A stretch of DNA of 6,077 nucleotides from Propionibacteriaceae bacterium (lineage in GTDB: Bacteria; Actinomycetota; Actinomycetes; Propionibacteriales; Propionibacteriaceae). The position numbers and the translations under genes were made by a program. Positions within the stretch are counted from its first letter, which is position 1; every line of letters begins with the position of its first letter. Where the stretch lies: NCBI GenBank assembly GCA_031268065.1, contig JAIRXX010000300.1, positions 1 through 6,077 on the forward strand, given 5' to 3'. Positions 1-5,663 of the stretch are shown piece after piece. Below the pieces are notes generated by a model. That model did not search any database, was not told the origin of the DNA, and was given only the letters and a program-made list of their open reading frames with translations.

Positions 1-640
1 GGGCGAATACCTGAACCGGGTACGGGCGCGGCACGCCCGCGAGTTGCTGGACGCCGGAACGCCGATCACCGATGTGGCGTTCGCGCTCGGCTTTGAAGCT
101 CTCGGGGCGTTCTACCGGATGTTCAAACAGGAGACAGGCCAGACGCCGCAGCAGTACCGCGACCGGCGTTCGACCACCACCTTCGCCGAGTGCGAATCCC
201 CGATCGGGAAACTTGTCGCCGTCGCAGCTGCCGGTTCGTTGGTGCGGCTGCTGCTCCCGACTGACTCAGCCACTGACATCGGCGTACCCGGCAGCGGCGG
301 CGTGCTGGACGAAGCCATCGGCCAGCTGGATGAATACTTCAACGCCGCCCGCCGCGAATTCGACTTGCCGATCAGCCCGCGGGGCACCGCTTTTCAGCGC
401 TCGGTGTGGGACGCGCTGCGGCGAATCGGCTACGGGCGCACTGCCAGCTATGCGGCAATCGCCGCCCAAGTGGGCAGTCCCAAGGCGGCGCGAGCGGTTG
501 GGCAGGCGAATAACCGCAATCCGATCCCAGTGGTCATCCCCTGCCATCGGGTGATCGGATCGGGCGGTTCCCTGGTTGGTTTCCGAGGCGGAGTCGATGC
601 CAAACGATGGCTGCTGGAGCATGAGCTTTCCCATGCCTGA
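1..640 (+). CDS. ada: Ada-type regulator / O6-methylguanine-DNA methyltransferase (5' end missing)
   Basis: The reading frame is open from base 2 and ends at TGA 638-640, giving 212 visible residues; the gene starts outside the window. Residues 1 to about 55 are the end of an AraC-type helix-turn-helix domain (TPITDVAFALGF, then FYRMFK and GQTPQQYR). From about residue 60 comes a methyltransferase domain, with GYGRTASYAAIA, QANNRNP and the active-site motif IPCHRV. The acceptor cysteine is residue 181 of the fragment (codon 542-544), and the LLEHE helix near the end supplies the conserved glutamate. Proteins of this family move methyl or alkyl groups from O6-alkylguanine to that cysteine in a one-off reaction, and in Ada the AraC part activates repair genes. 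The N-terminal zinc domain that senses methylphosphotriesters would lie upstream, so a HTH-methyltransferase protein without it is also possible. The 3' end overlaps the glycosylase remnant, as expected for an adaptive-response operon. Confidence 0.93.
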   Translation, partial: GEYLNRVRARHARELLDAGTPITDVAFALGFEALGAFYRMFKQETGQTPQQYRDRRSTTTFAECESPIGKLVAVAAAGSLVRLLLPTDSATDIGVPGSGGVLDEAIGQLDEYFNAARREFDLPISPRGTAFQRSVWDALRRIGYGRTASYAAIAAQVGSPKAARAVGQANNRNPIPVVIPCHRVIGSGGSLVGFRGGVDAKRWLLEHELSHA

Positions 641-790
641 ACACTTCGGCTACGGCCCCGAAGAAGTGGTGTACCTCAAGGCCCGCGATCCGATCCTCGG
701 TGCTGCAATCGACCAGATCGGGCCGCTACGCCCTATGCCAGCGTCGCGGCACTCTACCTGTGGGAAATCGCCGGCGGCCAAACGGGCTGA
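621..790 (+). pseudogene. AlkA-type DNA-3-methyladenine glycosylase, internally deleted remnant
   Basis: An ATG at 621 (or 633) inside the end of the methyltransferase gene opens a frame reading FGYGPEEVVYLKARDPILG then AAIDQIGPL. This resembles the N-terminus of the DNA-3-methyladenine glycosylase 2 family (pattern YG..E..YLK.KD..LG..ID.IG). The similarity stops near base 730. From about 728, in another frame, the sequence reads TPYASVAALYLWEIAGG and stops at TGA 788-790; this resembles the C-terminus of the same family (PY.SVASLYLW.IAGG). The helix-hairpin-helix and the catalytic aspartate that should lie between are absent. The family is about 200-220 residues long, so roughly 150 codons are missing and the two ends are out of frame. 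In the first frame translation would run on to a stop near 956, opposite the permease gene, giving a nonsense tail. The intact enzyme would have excised alkylated bases beside the methyltransferase. Family recognition is from memory of conserved motifs. Confidence 0.78.
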
Positions 791-793
791 TGC

Positions 794-1867
794 TCAGGTC
801 GCCGCTTGGCGGCGCCTGCCGACGAATTTCTCTTTGATCGCCGGACCAGCGGTTTGGACCAGGATCACCAAGATCAGCACCAGGCCTTGGAAAGTGTCCT
901 GGATGTCGGCGCTCAAGGCCGGGATGGAGACGATGATGAAGTCTATGGCCGCGTAAGAGAGCGCTCCGAAAAGCACTCCGAGCATATTGCCCCGACCGCC
1001 CGACATGGCGATACCGCCCAACACCACGGCGGCAATGGCGTACATTTCATAGGCGCGACCCGAGGATGCCGGAGTGATATTGCCGACTTTGCAAGCCTGG
1101 ATCACGCTGGCCACCCCGACCAGCAGACCGGTCACCATAAACACCGAGCATTGAATCCACTGCACCCCAACCCCAGACAAGTGGGCGGCGCGGGCGTTGC
1201 TGCCCACCGCGTAAACGGCTTTGCCGTATTTTGTGTTCCGCGCGATCACCACAAAAAGAACGAGGCAGACGAGGAACAAGATAGTCACGAAAGGGATAGA
1301 GAAACCGGCCAGCTTCAGGCTGTTGGTCCCGAACTGCATCCGCATCAGATCGTACATAGAGTTATCCGAGGACATGGCGAATTGGCTGCTGGACGATCCG
1401 GAGATTTCCGGGTCCACCGCGCGCACTCCCCACAGCGCCAACGAGCGGTAGATCAGCATGGTGCCCAGGGTGACGATGAATGGGGGGATTTTCGCATACG
1501 CCGCCAACACGCCGTTGACAGCGCCCAGCAGCAGGCCGCAGAGCAGCGCAGCGCCGATGGTGATGAAGATGTTATTCGTGACATTGAAGGCGATAATCGT
1601 CACCCCGGTGCAAAGCACCAATGACGAACCGATGGAAAGATCGATCTGCCCGGTGATAATGACCAACGCCATCCCTATCGCCATTGTCCCGACGATGACG
1701 GTGTTCTGGCTAGACAGAATCGATGACACATGCCCGCCGCCGAAACTGTTGCCGTTGACCTGAATGGTGATGGCGTAGACAATCAGGATGACGATGAATA
1801 CGAAAATGTAACTGTGATCGCGCCAAAGCGAGGCCAGCAACGTCAGCGGATTGGACTTCTTTCCCAT
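794..1867 (-). CDS. CUT2-family sugar ABC transporter permease (RbsC/MglC/XylH-like)
   Basis: This 357-residue membrane protein would form the channel of a sugar importer, probably as a homodimer. It is hydrophobic, with about eight to ten helices (for example residues 20-36, 56-72, 83-95, 100-124, 191-209, 238-255, 276-288, 296-314, 326-341). Family motifs are clear: ITGQIDLSIGSS (residues 71-82), KIPPFIVTLGTMLIYRSL (126-143), YAVGSNARAAHLSGV (219-233) and YEMYAIAAVVLGGIAMSGGRG (273-293, the loop region contacting the ATPase). The usual ITGGIDLS motif here has Q for the second G. ATG 1867 is preferred because AGGGA lies 7 bases upstream and the start is one base past the ATPase stop. An in-frame ATG at 1888 would overlap the ATPase and sits upstream of that ribosome binding site. 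The basic tail VGRRRQ is cytoplasmic. It is the last gene of the visible operon. The substrate is unknown; length and motifs are normal. Confidence 0.95.
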   Translation of the reverse strand: MGKKSNPLTLLASLWRDHSYIFVFIVILIVYAITIQVNGNSFGGGHVSSILSSQNTVIVGTMAIGMALVIITGQIDLSIGSSLVLCTGVTIIAFNVTNNIFITIGAALLCGLLLGAVNGVLAAYAKIPPFIVTLGTMLIYRSLALWGVRAVDPEISGSSSSQFAMSSDNSMYDLMRMQFGTNSLKLAGFSIPFVTILFLVCLVLFVVIARNTKYGKAVYAVGSNARAAHLSGVGVQWIQCSVFMVTGLLVGVASVIQACKVGNITPASSGRAYEMYAIAAVVLGGIAMSGGRGNMLGVLFGALSYAAIDFIIVSIPALSADIQDTFQGLVLILVILVQTAGPAIKEKFVGRRRQAAT

Positions 1868-1868
1868 T

Positions 1869-3365
1869 TCACTTTCCCTTTTCGGCATTCACCGCGTTGG
1901 TCGAATAGAGCATCACATCACGCTCATTGATGTCGTCGTGGTCGAAGGCTGCCACCACATCGCCGGCATAGAGCACGACGCAGCGGTCGGAAACTTTTTT
2001 GATCTCCGGAATCTCCAAGGTGTTGATGATGATCGTCTTGCCTTGCCCGGCCAGAGCCAGAATCAAACCGTAGATTTCCTCTTTGGCGCCTACGTCCACA
2101 CCCTGGGTGGGATTGTCCAGCAGCAGGATGTCGACGTCGGTGTTCAGCCATCTGGCGAAGAACACTTTCTGCTGGTTGCCGCCCGAGAGCGAGGTTACGG
2201 CATCGCCGGGGTTTTGCGCCTTGATGCCCAGCAACTCCTTGAGCGCCTGATAGCGGTTGGTCTCCCACCCGCGATTGATGAATAACTTGGCCTTGGAGAG
2301 ATTATGCTCGGCCAAGTATTCATTCTCCAGGACGCTTTGGTCCGGGATAACGGAATTCTCTTTGCGGTTGGTGGGCAGCATACCCACCTGTCGCCGCATG
2401 AATTTACCGATGCCGCCGCGCACTTCTTCGCCGGACACTCGGATGCTTCCCCCGCTGCTCGGCAGCGCACCGAACATGGTCTGCATCAACTCGCTTGCGC
2501 CAGAACCGGCCAAGCCCGTCAGCGCCACGACTTCGCCCTTTCGGATTATGAGGTTGACGTCGCGGAAGCCTTGCCCGCTGAAGCCCTCCAACTCCAAAAC
2601 CGGCTCGCCGAACACGCGGGGCAGGTAGACATCTTTGGCCGCGTACTTCTCGCCCACCATATCGGTGGTGATGGTCAGCGGGGTGGCGTCCGCCACCCGT
2701 CCGGTGGAGATTTTCTCGCCATTGCGCAGAACGGTGTAGCGGTCGGCCAGCTGAAAGACTTCCGGCATTTTATGGGAGACGAATATGAAAGATTTTCCGT
2801 CTGCTTTGAGCTTTCGCAAGATGCTGAAAAGATGTTCGACTTCATCGTTGCCCAAGGCGGTGGTGGGTTCGTCGAGGATCATCAGCTTGGCGTCGGTGTG
2901 CAGCGCGCGGCAGATTTCCAAAAGCTGCTTCTGGCTGGTCTTCAACTCGGCCACTTTCTGCGCTGGGTCCATCTCCACACCCAGGGTGGCGAATAGCTCT
3001 CCAGTGAGCTGCAGCATTTCCTTCTTCCGCAGCAAGCCGAGCGGGTAGGTCAATTCGCGGTTGAAGAATATGTTCTCCGCAACGCTGAGGTCGTTCACGA
3101 CATTGAGTTCTTGGTGTACGAAGGCCAGCCCGGCCCGTTCCATCTGTTTGATCGATGGATTGTGGTAACTTTTCCCGGCGAAAGTGATGGATCCAGCATC
3201 CGGCTGCAACACCCCAGCCAGAATGTTCAGCAAGGTGGACTTGCCTGCCCCGTTCTCACCCAGCAGCGCGTGTATCTCTCCGGTTTCCACAAAGAAATCC
3301 ACATTCTTGAGGACTTGATTTCCGTCGAAAGACTTTGAAACGCCTTCCATCTTCAAGATGCCCAT
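1869..3365 (-). CDS. CUT2-family sugar ABC transporter ATP-binding protein, two domains (RbsA/MglA-like)
   Basis: This 498-residue protein has two fused ATPase domains and would power the permease encoded next. Domain 1 (about 1-240) has Walker A GENGAGKST (36-44), Q-loop glutamine 85, Walker B LMILDEP (161-167) and H-loop SH (197-198). Its signature is LKTSQ (141-145) instead of a normal LSGGQ. Domain 2 (about 250-498) has GLAGSGAS (284-291) where Walker A should be, without the lysine; this is usual in the family. It keeps a good signature LSGGNQQK (393-400). Its Walker B ends LLLDNP (414-419), with Asn418 where the family usually has Glu. One composite ATP site (Walker A1 with signature 2) is therefore complete and the other degenerate. 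ATG 3365 is chosen because GAGG lies 7 bases upstream and homology starts at once (MGILKMEGVSKSF). The longer frame back to 3422 adds 19 basic residues encoded by the intergenic hairpin region and is not credible. Confidence 0.95.
   Translation of the reverse strand: MGILKMEGVSKSFDGNQVLKNVDFFVETGEIHALLGENGAGKSTLLNILAGVLQPDAGSITFAGKSYHNPSIKQMERAGLAFVHQELNVVNDLSVAENIFFNRELTYPLGLLRKKEMLQLTGELFATLGVEMDPAQKVAELKTSQKQLLEICRALHTDAKLMILDEPTTALGNDEVEHLFSILRKLKADGKSFIFVSHKMPEVFQLADRYTVLRNGEKISTGRVADATPLTITTDMVGEKYAAKDVYLPRVFGEPVLELEGFSGQGFRDVNLIIRKGEVVALTGLAGSGASELMQTMFGALPSSGGSIRVSGEEVRGGIGKFMRRQVGMLPTNRKENSVIPDQSVLENEYLAEHNLSKAKLFINRGWETNRYQALKELLGIKAQNPGDAVTSLSGGNQQKVFFARWLNTDVDILLLDNPTQGVDVGAKEEIYGLILALAGQGKTIIINTLEIPEIKKVSDRCVVLYAGDVVAAFDHDDINERDVMLYSTNAVNAEKGK
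1875..1879 (-). promoter_or_regulatory. Ribosome binding site of the permease gene
   Basis: On the - strand AGGGA is followed by 7 bases and ATG at 1867. It lies within the last codons of the ATPase gene, whose TGA (1871-1869) comes just before the start, so the two genes are probably translationally coupled. This site decides between the ATG at 1867 and the upstream in-frame ATG at 1888. Confidence 0.75.
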
Positions 3366-3372
3366 GATATCG

Positions 3373-3376
3373 CCTC
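3373..3376 (-). promoter_or_regulatory. Ribosome binding site of the ATPase gene
   Basis: On the - strand GAGG stands 7 bases before ATG 3365. It follows the intergenic stem-loop at a distance of about 16 bases and supports the shorter start of the ATPase gene. Confidence 0.7.
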
Positions 3377-3392
3377 GTCTTCTGCGACGGTG

Positions 3393-3437
3393 GCCCGCCG
3401 CAGACCCGAGACCGAAGTCCACCAGTCTGCGGCGGGC
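3393..3437 (-). promoter_or_regulatory. Intercistronic stem-loop, perfect 13-bp inverted repeat
   Basis: GCCCGCCGCAGAC (3393-3405) and GTCTGCGGCGGGC (3425-3437) are exact reverse complements separated by 19 bases. In the transcript this gives a very stable GC-rich hairpin that fills nearly half of the 97-base gap between the binding-protein stop (3463) and the ATPase start (3365). No T-run follows it on the - strand, so it is not a textbook intrinsic terminator. A likely role, inferred from other binding-protein operons such as malE-malF, is to protect the upstream binding-protein mRNA from 3' decay or to reduce read-through, so that the binding protein is made in excess over ATPase and permease. 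It could instead be a copy of a dispersed palindromic repeat; no second copy is seen in this window. Confidence 0.8.
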
Positions 3438-3462
3438 GCTACCGAAAGCGACAGTTTATTCC

Positions 3463-4602
3463 CTAGTGTCCGGTGAATCCTTCGTACTGGCTGACATTGC
3501 TCTTGTCAACGATCCAAACCGGCTCGTACTCGCCCGCGCCGAGCGGATAGGTCCAGTTGTCCTGGTTGACGTAGCGCAGCATATAGTCGATGGCGGTCTG
3601 CATCATCTTCGGGTTGAAGGAGACTGACATCATGTCGTCAAAATACTGCCCAGCCAGCGCAGACTGGTTGGACGAGCCGTCCATCACCGCGTACAGCTCA
3701 GCCATGCCGCCGATGGCGGAGATGTAGAGCTTGAGGTCTTCCAAGTCTTTCTTGGTGGCGTCGTCAAGGGTGTTGCCCTCGATCAGGTTCAAGAAGCCGA
3801 AGGTCATCTCGTCGTCCATCGAGAAGACGTAGAGCGATCCGCCCTTGCTCTTGGCGTCGGAGATGATGTCGGGCAACTTCTGCTCCAGATATTGATACGC
3901 CTTGTCGGCGCTCCAGTCGCAAACTTCTTTGTAGCTGGCACTCAGCGCTGAGACTTGTTCCTGGGTCCAGACCTCGGTGGTCTTGGACGTTTGGCCAGTG
4001 GCTTTGTCGTTGTATTCGCGCTCACCGAGCAGGAATTGGTCGAAGCCCTCTTGGCGGCGACCGGAAACCGTTCCGTTGTCTCCGATGAGGGTGACCAGCG
4101 CGTCTCCGGGCTTCATCCCGTTCTTCTGCAGCCAGTAGGCGATTCCCGCGCCAACCGCCCAGTTATCACCGGAGAAGTTCAGAATCGCGGACTTGTCTGG
4201 GCCGTCAATGATGCGGTCGAAGAACATAAAGGGGATATTGGCCCCGATCATTGCCTCAGCGCCAGCCTGGGCGGAGTCGTCTAGGGCGAAGTAAAGCACC
4301 CCAGCCGCGTTGCCATTGGCGATGACCTGCTGAACCAAGTCGTTCTGGGCCTCGCCATCGGAGGAGGCCAAGTACTGCGCCTTCCACTTGCCAGCGGCGT
4401 TGATCTCCGACACTTTGGCTTCGGCGTAGGTGCCAGCTTGGGCCGTCCAGCCGTGGTCGGGTGTCGGGCCGAGGACGTAGATGGTGTCACCACCGGCGCT
4501 TGCCGGTTCTCCGCCGGAGGACGGGGTGTTTGAGTCGGGGCTGCAAGCTGCGAGCGTGACGGTCATGGCGACGCCCGCGAATATTGCGATTAGCTTCTTC
4601 AT
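3463..4602 (-). CDS. Sugar ABC transporter substrate-binding lipoprotein (Peripla_BP_4 / MglB-RbsB-like)
   Basis: This 379-residue protein is the extracellular receptor of the importer. The first 20 residues form a lipoprotein signal: MKK, a hydrophobic stretch and lipobox LAAC with the lipidated cysteine at 20. A Ser/Pro/Gly-rich linker follows to about residue 38. From residue 40 the fold starts with IYVLGPTPDHGWTAQAG, as in type I sugar-binding proteins. Other family marks are FMFFDRIID (125-133), GDNGTVSGRRQEGF (174-187) and FSMDDEMTFG (260-269, usually contacting ligand). At 379 residues it is somewhat longer than RbsB or MglB, which run about 300-330 residues. ATG 4602 is preferred over the GTG at 4614, because that GTG is part of the ribosome binding site AGAAAGGTG and the signal peptide begins properly with MKK. 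It is followed by the stem-loop and the ATPase and permease genes. The ligand is a sugar or polyol by family; it cannot be named. Confidence 0.94.
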   Translation of the reverse strand: MKKLIAIFAGVAMTVTLAACSPDSNTPSSGGEPASAGGDTIYVLGPTPDHGWTAQAGTYAEAKVSEINAAGKWKAQYLASSDGEAQNDLVQQVIANGNAAGVLYFALDDSAQAGAEAMIGANIPFMFFDRIIDGPDKSAILNFSGDNWAVGAGIAYWLQKNGMKPGDALVTLIGDNGTVSGRRQEGFDQFLLGEREYNDKATGQTSKTTEVWTQEQVSALSASYKEVCDWSADKAYQYLEQKLPDIISDAKSKGGSLYVFSMDDEMTFGFLNLIEGNTLDDATKKDLEDLKLYISAIGGMAELYAVMDGSSNQSALAGQYFDDMMSVSFNPKMMQTAIDYMLRYVNQDNWTYPLGAGEYEPVWIVDKSNVSQYEGFTGH

Positions 4603-4611
4603 AGGGTTCTG

Positions 4612-4620
4612 CACCTTTCT
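4612..4620 (-). promoter_or_regulatory. Ribosome binding site of the binding-protein gene
   Basis: On the - strand AGAAAGGTG is a long match to the anti-Shine-Dalgarno complement and lies 9 bases before ATG 4602. The in-frame GTG (4614-4612) is its last three bases, so it is not a likely start codon. A strong site fits a highly expressed binding protein. Confidence 0.75.
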
Positions 4621-4685
4621 GTTCGGGGAATCCCTCGGGTCAAAAATTGTTCGTTCGTAGATGTTTTTGTTCTCATGTGCTGTGC

Positions 4686-4711
4686 GCTAGGGCCAACGCT
4701 GGCCAGCTAGC
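4686..4711 (-). promoter_or_regulatory. Stem-loop or palindromic operator candidate upstream of the binding-protein gene
   Basis: GCTAG (4686-4690) pairs with CTAGC (4707-4711), and GGCCA (4691-4695) pairs with TGGCC (4700-4704). This gives a 10-bp stem with a 2-base bulge and a 4-base loop. It sits in the 140-base gap between the isomerase and the binding-protein gene, about 84 bases before ATG 4602. No T-run follows on the - strand. The inner part, GGCCAACGCTGGCC, is a near-palindrome centred on CG, as are operators of LacI-family sugar repressors, so it could be a DNA site rather than an RNA structure. I see no convincing -35/-10 pair next to it. Confidence 0.5.
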
Positions 4712-4720
4712 GGGCTGCTG

Positions 4721-4737
4721 CGCGGAAGGAATCCGCG
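4721..4737 (-). promoter_or_regulatory. Short stem-loop just after the isomerase gene
   Basis: CGCGGA (4721-4726) and TCCGCG (4732-4737) form a perfect 6-bp stem with a 5-base loop, starting 5 bases after the isomerase stop on the - strand. Without a T-run it is a weak terminator at best. With the neighbouring stem-loop at 4686-4711 it may slow read-through or protect the 3' end of the upstream message. Confidence 0.4.
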
Positions 4738-4742
4738 AATCG

Positions 4743-5663
4743 TCAAGCCACCACCAGTGGTCTCAAAGTGTGGTGTGCCACCTCCAATCCAACCAACACG
4801 TTCTCTTCGGTCCCGCCCCACAGCGGATCCTCGTGCTCGACGGAGAGCACTCCGCCGAAACCGGCTTCATAGAGGCGGTCGACCACTCGTGGCCAGTTGA
4901 CCTGGCCCAAACCCGGCACCCGGTAGCGCCACCAGCCCATGTCCCAGGGATTGGCGGCCTTCGCCACTTTGCCGAAGAATCCGTAGCGGTTGCGCGCCCT
5001 CGGATCGAGTTCCACATCCTTGGCTTGGGCATGGACGATGTGGTCGATGTAAGGCTTGATGGTCTCAACCGGGTCGATTCCAATCCAGGTCAGATGCGAC
5101 GGATCCCAATTCAGATACAGACCCAGTGAGAACATCCATTCCCACAACTCGGGCGAGTAGGCGATATTGCCGGGGCCGCCGTCTGGATGCCAACCTTCCA
5201 TGACGCAGTTCTCGATGATCAGCCGCACCTGCCGCTCCCCGGCATAGTCCACCAACTCTGGCAGCACCCGTTCGGCTTCGGCCATGTTCTCGGTGATGCT
5301 CAGCCCAGGGTCGCGGCCAATGAAGGTGCCCACATACGGCACCTGGAGAGCCTGCGCGGCGCGGATCGATGCTTTGAGGTGGGAGCGAATCTCCTCACGG
5401 CGGATCGGATCGGGATGGAGGTTGTTTTCGTAGAAGGCAAAAGCGCTCAATTCAAGGCCGGTGCGCTCGAACAGTTCCAAAGCCTGGTCCAGATCCGCCG
5501 AGGTGAAGTTGGCCACCGGCAAGTGGCTGGCTTCAAAATCTCTCCCGCCCACCGAGGGCCAAACTGCCACCTCTAGGGCTTGGTAATCATGGGCTGCTGC
5601 CCATTCGGCGATGCGCGGCAGCGTCCATCCTGGCAGGCAGGCTGTCAAGAATCCCAGTTTCAC
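4743..5663 (-). CDS. Sugar isomerase/epimerase, xylose-isomerase-like TIM barrel (AP_endonuc_2 family)
   Basis: This 306-residue cytoplasmic protein belongs to the family of IolE, IolI and D-tagatose 3-epimerase, which isomerise, epimerise or dehydrate sugars and polyols with a divalent metal. It begins VKLGFLTACLPGWTLPRIAEWAA (typical first strand and helix). It carries the expected ligands: Glu151 in LIIEN, Asp187 in NWDPSH, His211 in HIVHAQAKD and Glu276 in SVEHED. Length is normal for the family. GTG 5663 is taken as the start because it overlaps the stop of the oxidoreductase (GTGA), has AGGTGG just upstream and matches the family start. An ATG at 5681 would add six residues and an 18-base longer overlap. 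Pairing with a Gfo/Idh/MocA oxidoreductase is common in inositol and 3-keto-sugar pathways, so the substrate may be an oxidised sugar or inositol. This is inference; the exact reaction is not shown by the sequence. Confidence 0.9.
   Translation of the reverse strand: MKLGFLTACLPGWTLPRIAEWAAAHDYQALEVAVWPSVGGRDFEASHLPVANFTSADLDQALELFERTGLELSAFAFYENNLHPDPIRREEIRSHLKASIRAAQALQVPYVGTFIGRDPGLSITENMAEAERVLPELVDYAGERQVRLIIENCVMEGWHPDGGPGNIAYSPELWEWMFSLGLYLNWDPSHLTWIGIDPVETIKPYIDHIVHAQAKDVELDPRARNRYGFFGKVAKAANPWDMGWWRYRVPGLGQVNWPRVVDRLYEAGFGGVLSVEHEDPLWGGTEENVLVGLEVAHHTLRPLVVA

Noticed and set aside
800..814. Hairpin CGCCGC-TTG-GCGGCG as terminator of the importer operon
   Set aside because: It lies inside the last codons of the permease gene and no T-run follows on the - strand; a stem this short is common in GC-rich coding DNA.
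806..1624. Long open frame of 272 codons on the + strand
   Set aside because: It lies wholly opposite the permease gene, is rich in His, Asp, Gln and Arg with no recognisable domain, and is a mirror of the hydrophobic codons on the other strand.
2304..2996. Open frame of 230 codons on the + strand
   Set aside because: It is antisense to the ATPase gene, whose motifs are continuous on the - strand; it has no domain of its own.
3366..3422. Upstream extension of the ATPase gene by 19 codons
   Set aside because: It reads through the stem-loop and gives a Gly/Arg-rich peptide; the ATG at 3365 has a well-placed GAGG and matches the family start.
4624..4636. Imperfect palindrome around GGGAATCCC next to the binding-protein ribosome binding site, as an operator
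   Set aside because: The arms are short and unequal, and it matches no operator I know; too weak to list as a feature.
4640..4680. A-rich stretch on the - strand with TTGACC nearby as a promoter
   Set aside because: TTGACC lies too close to the start codon and no -10 hexamer stands at a proper distance.
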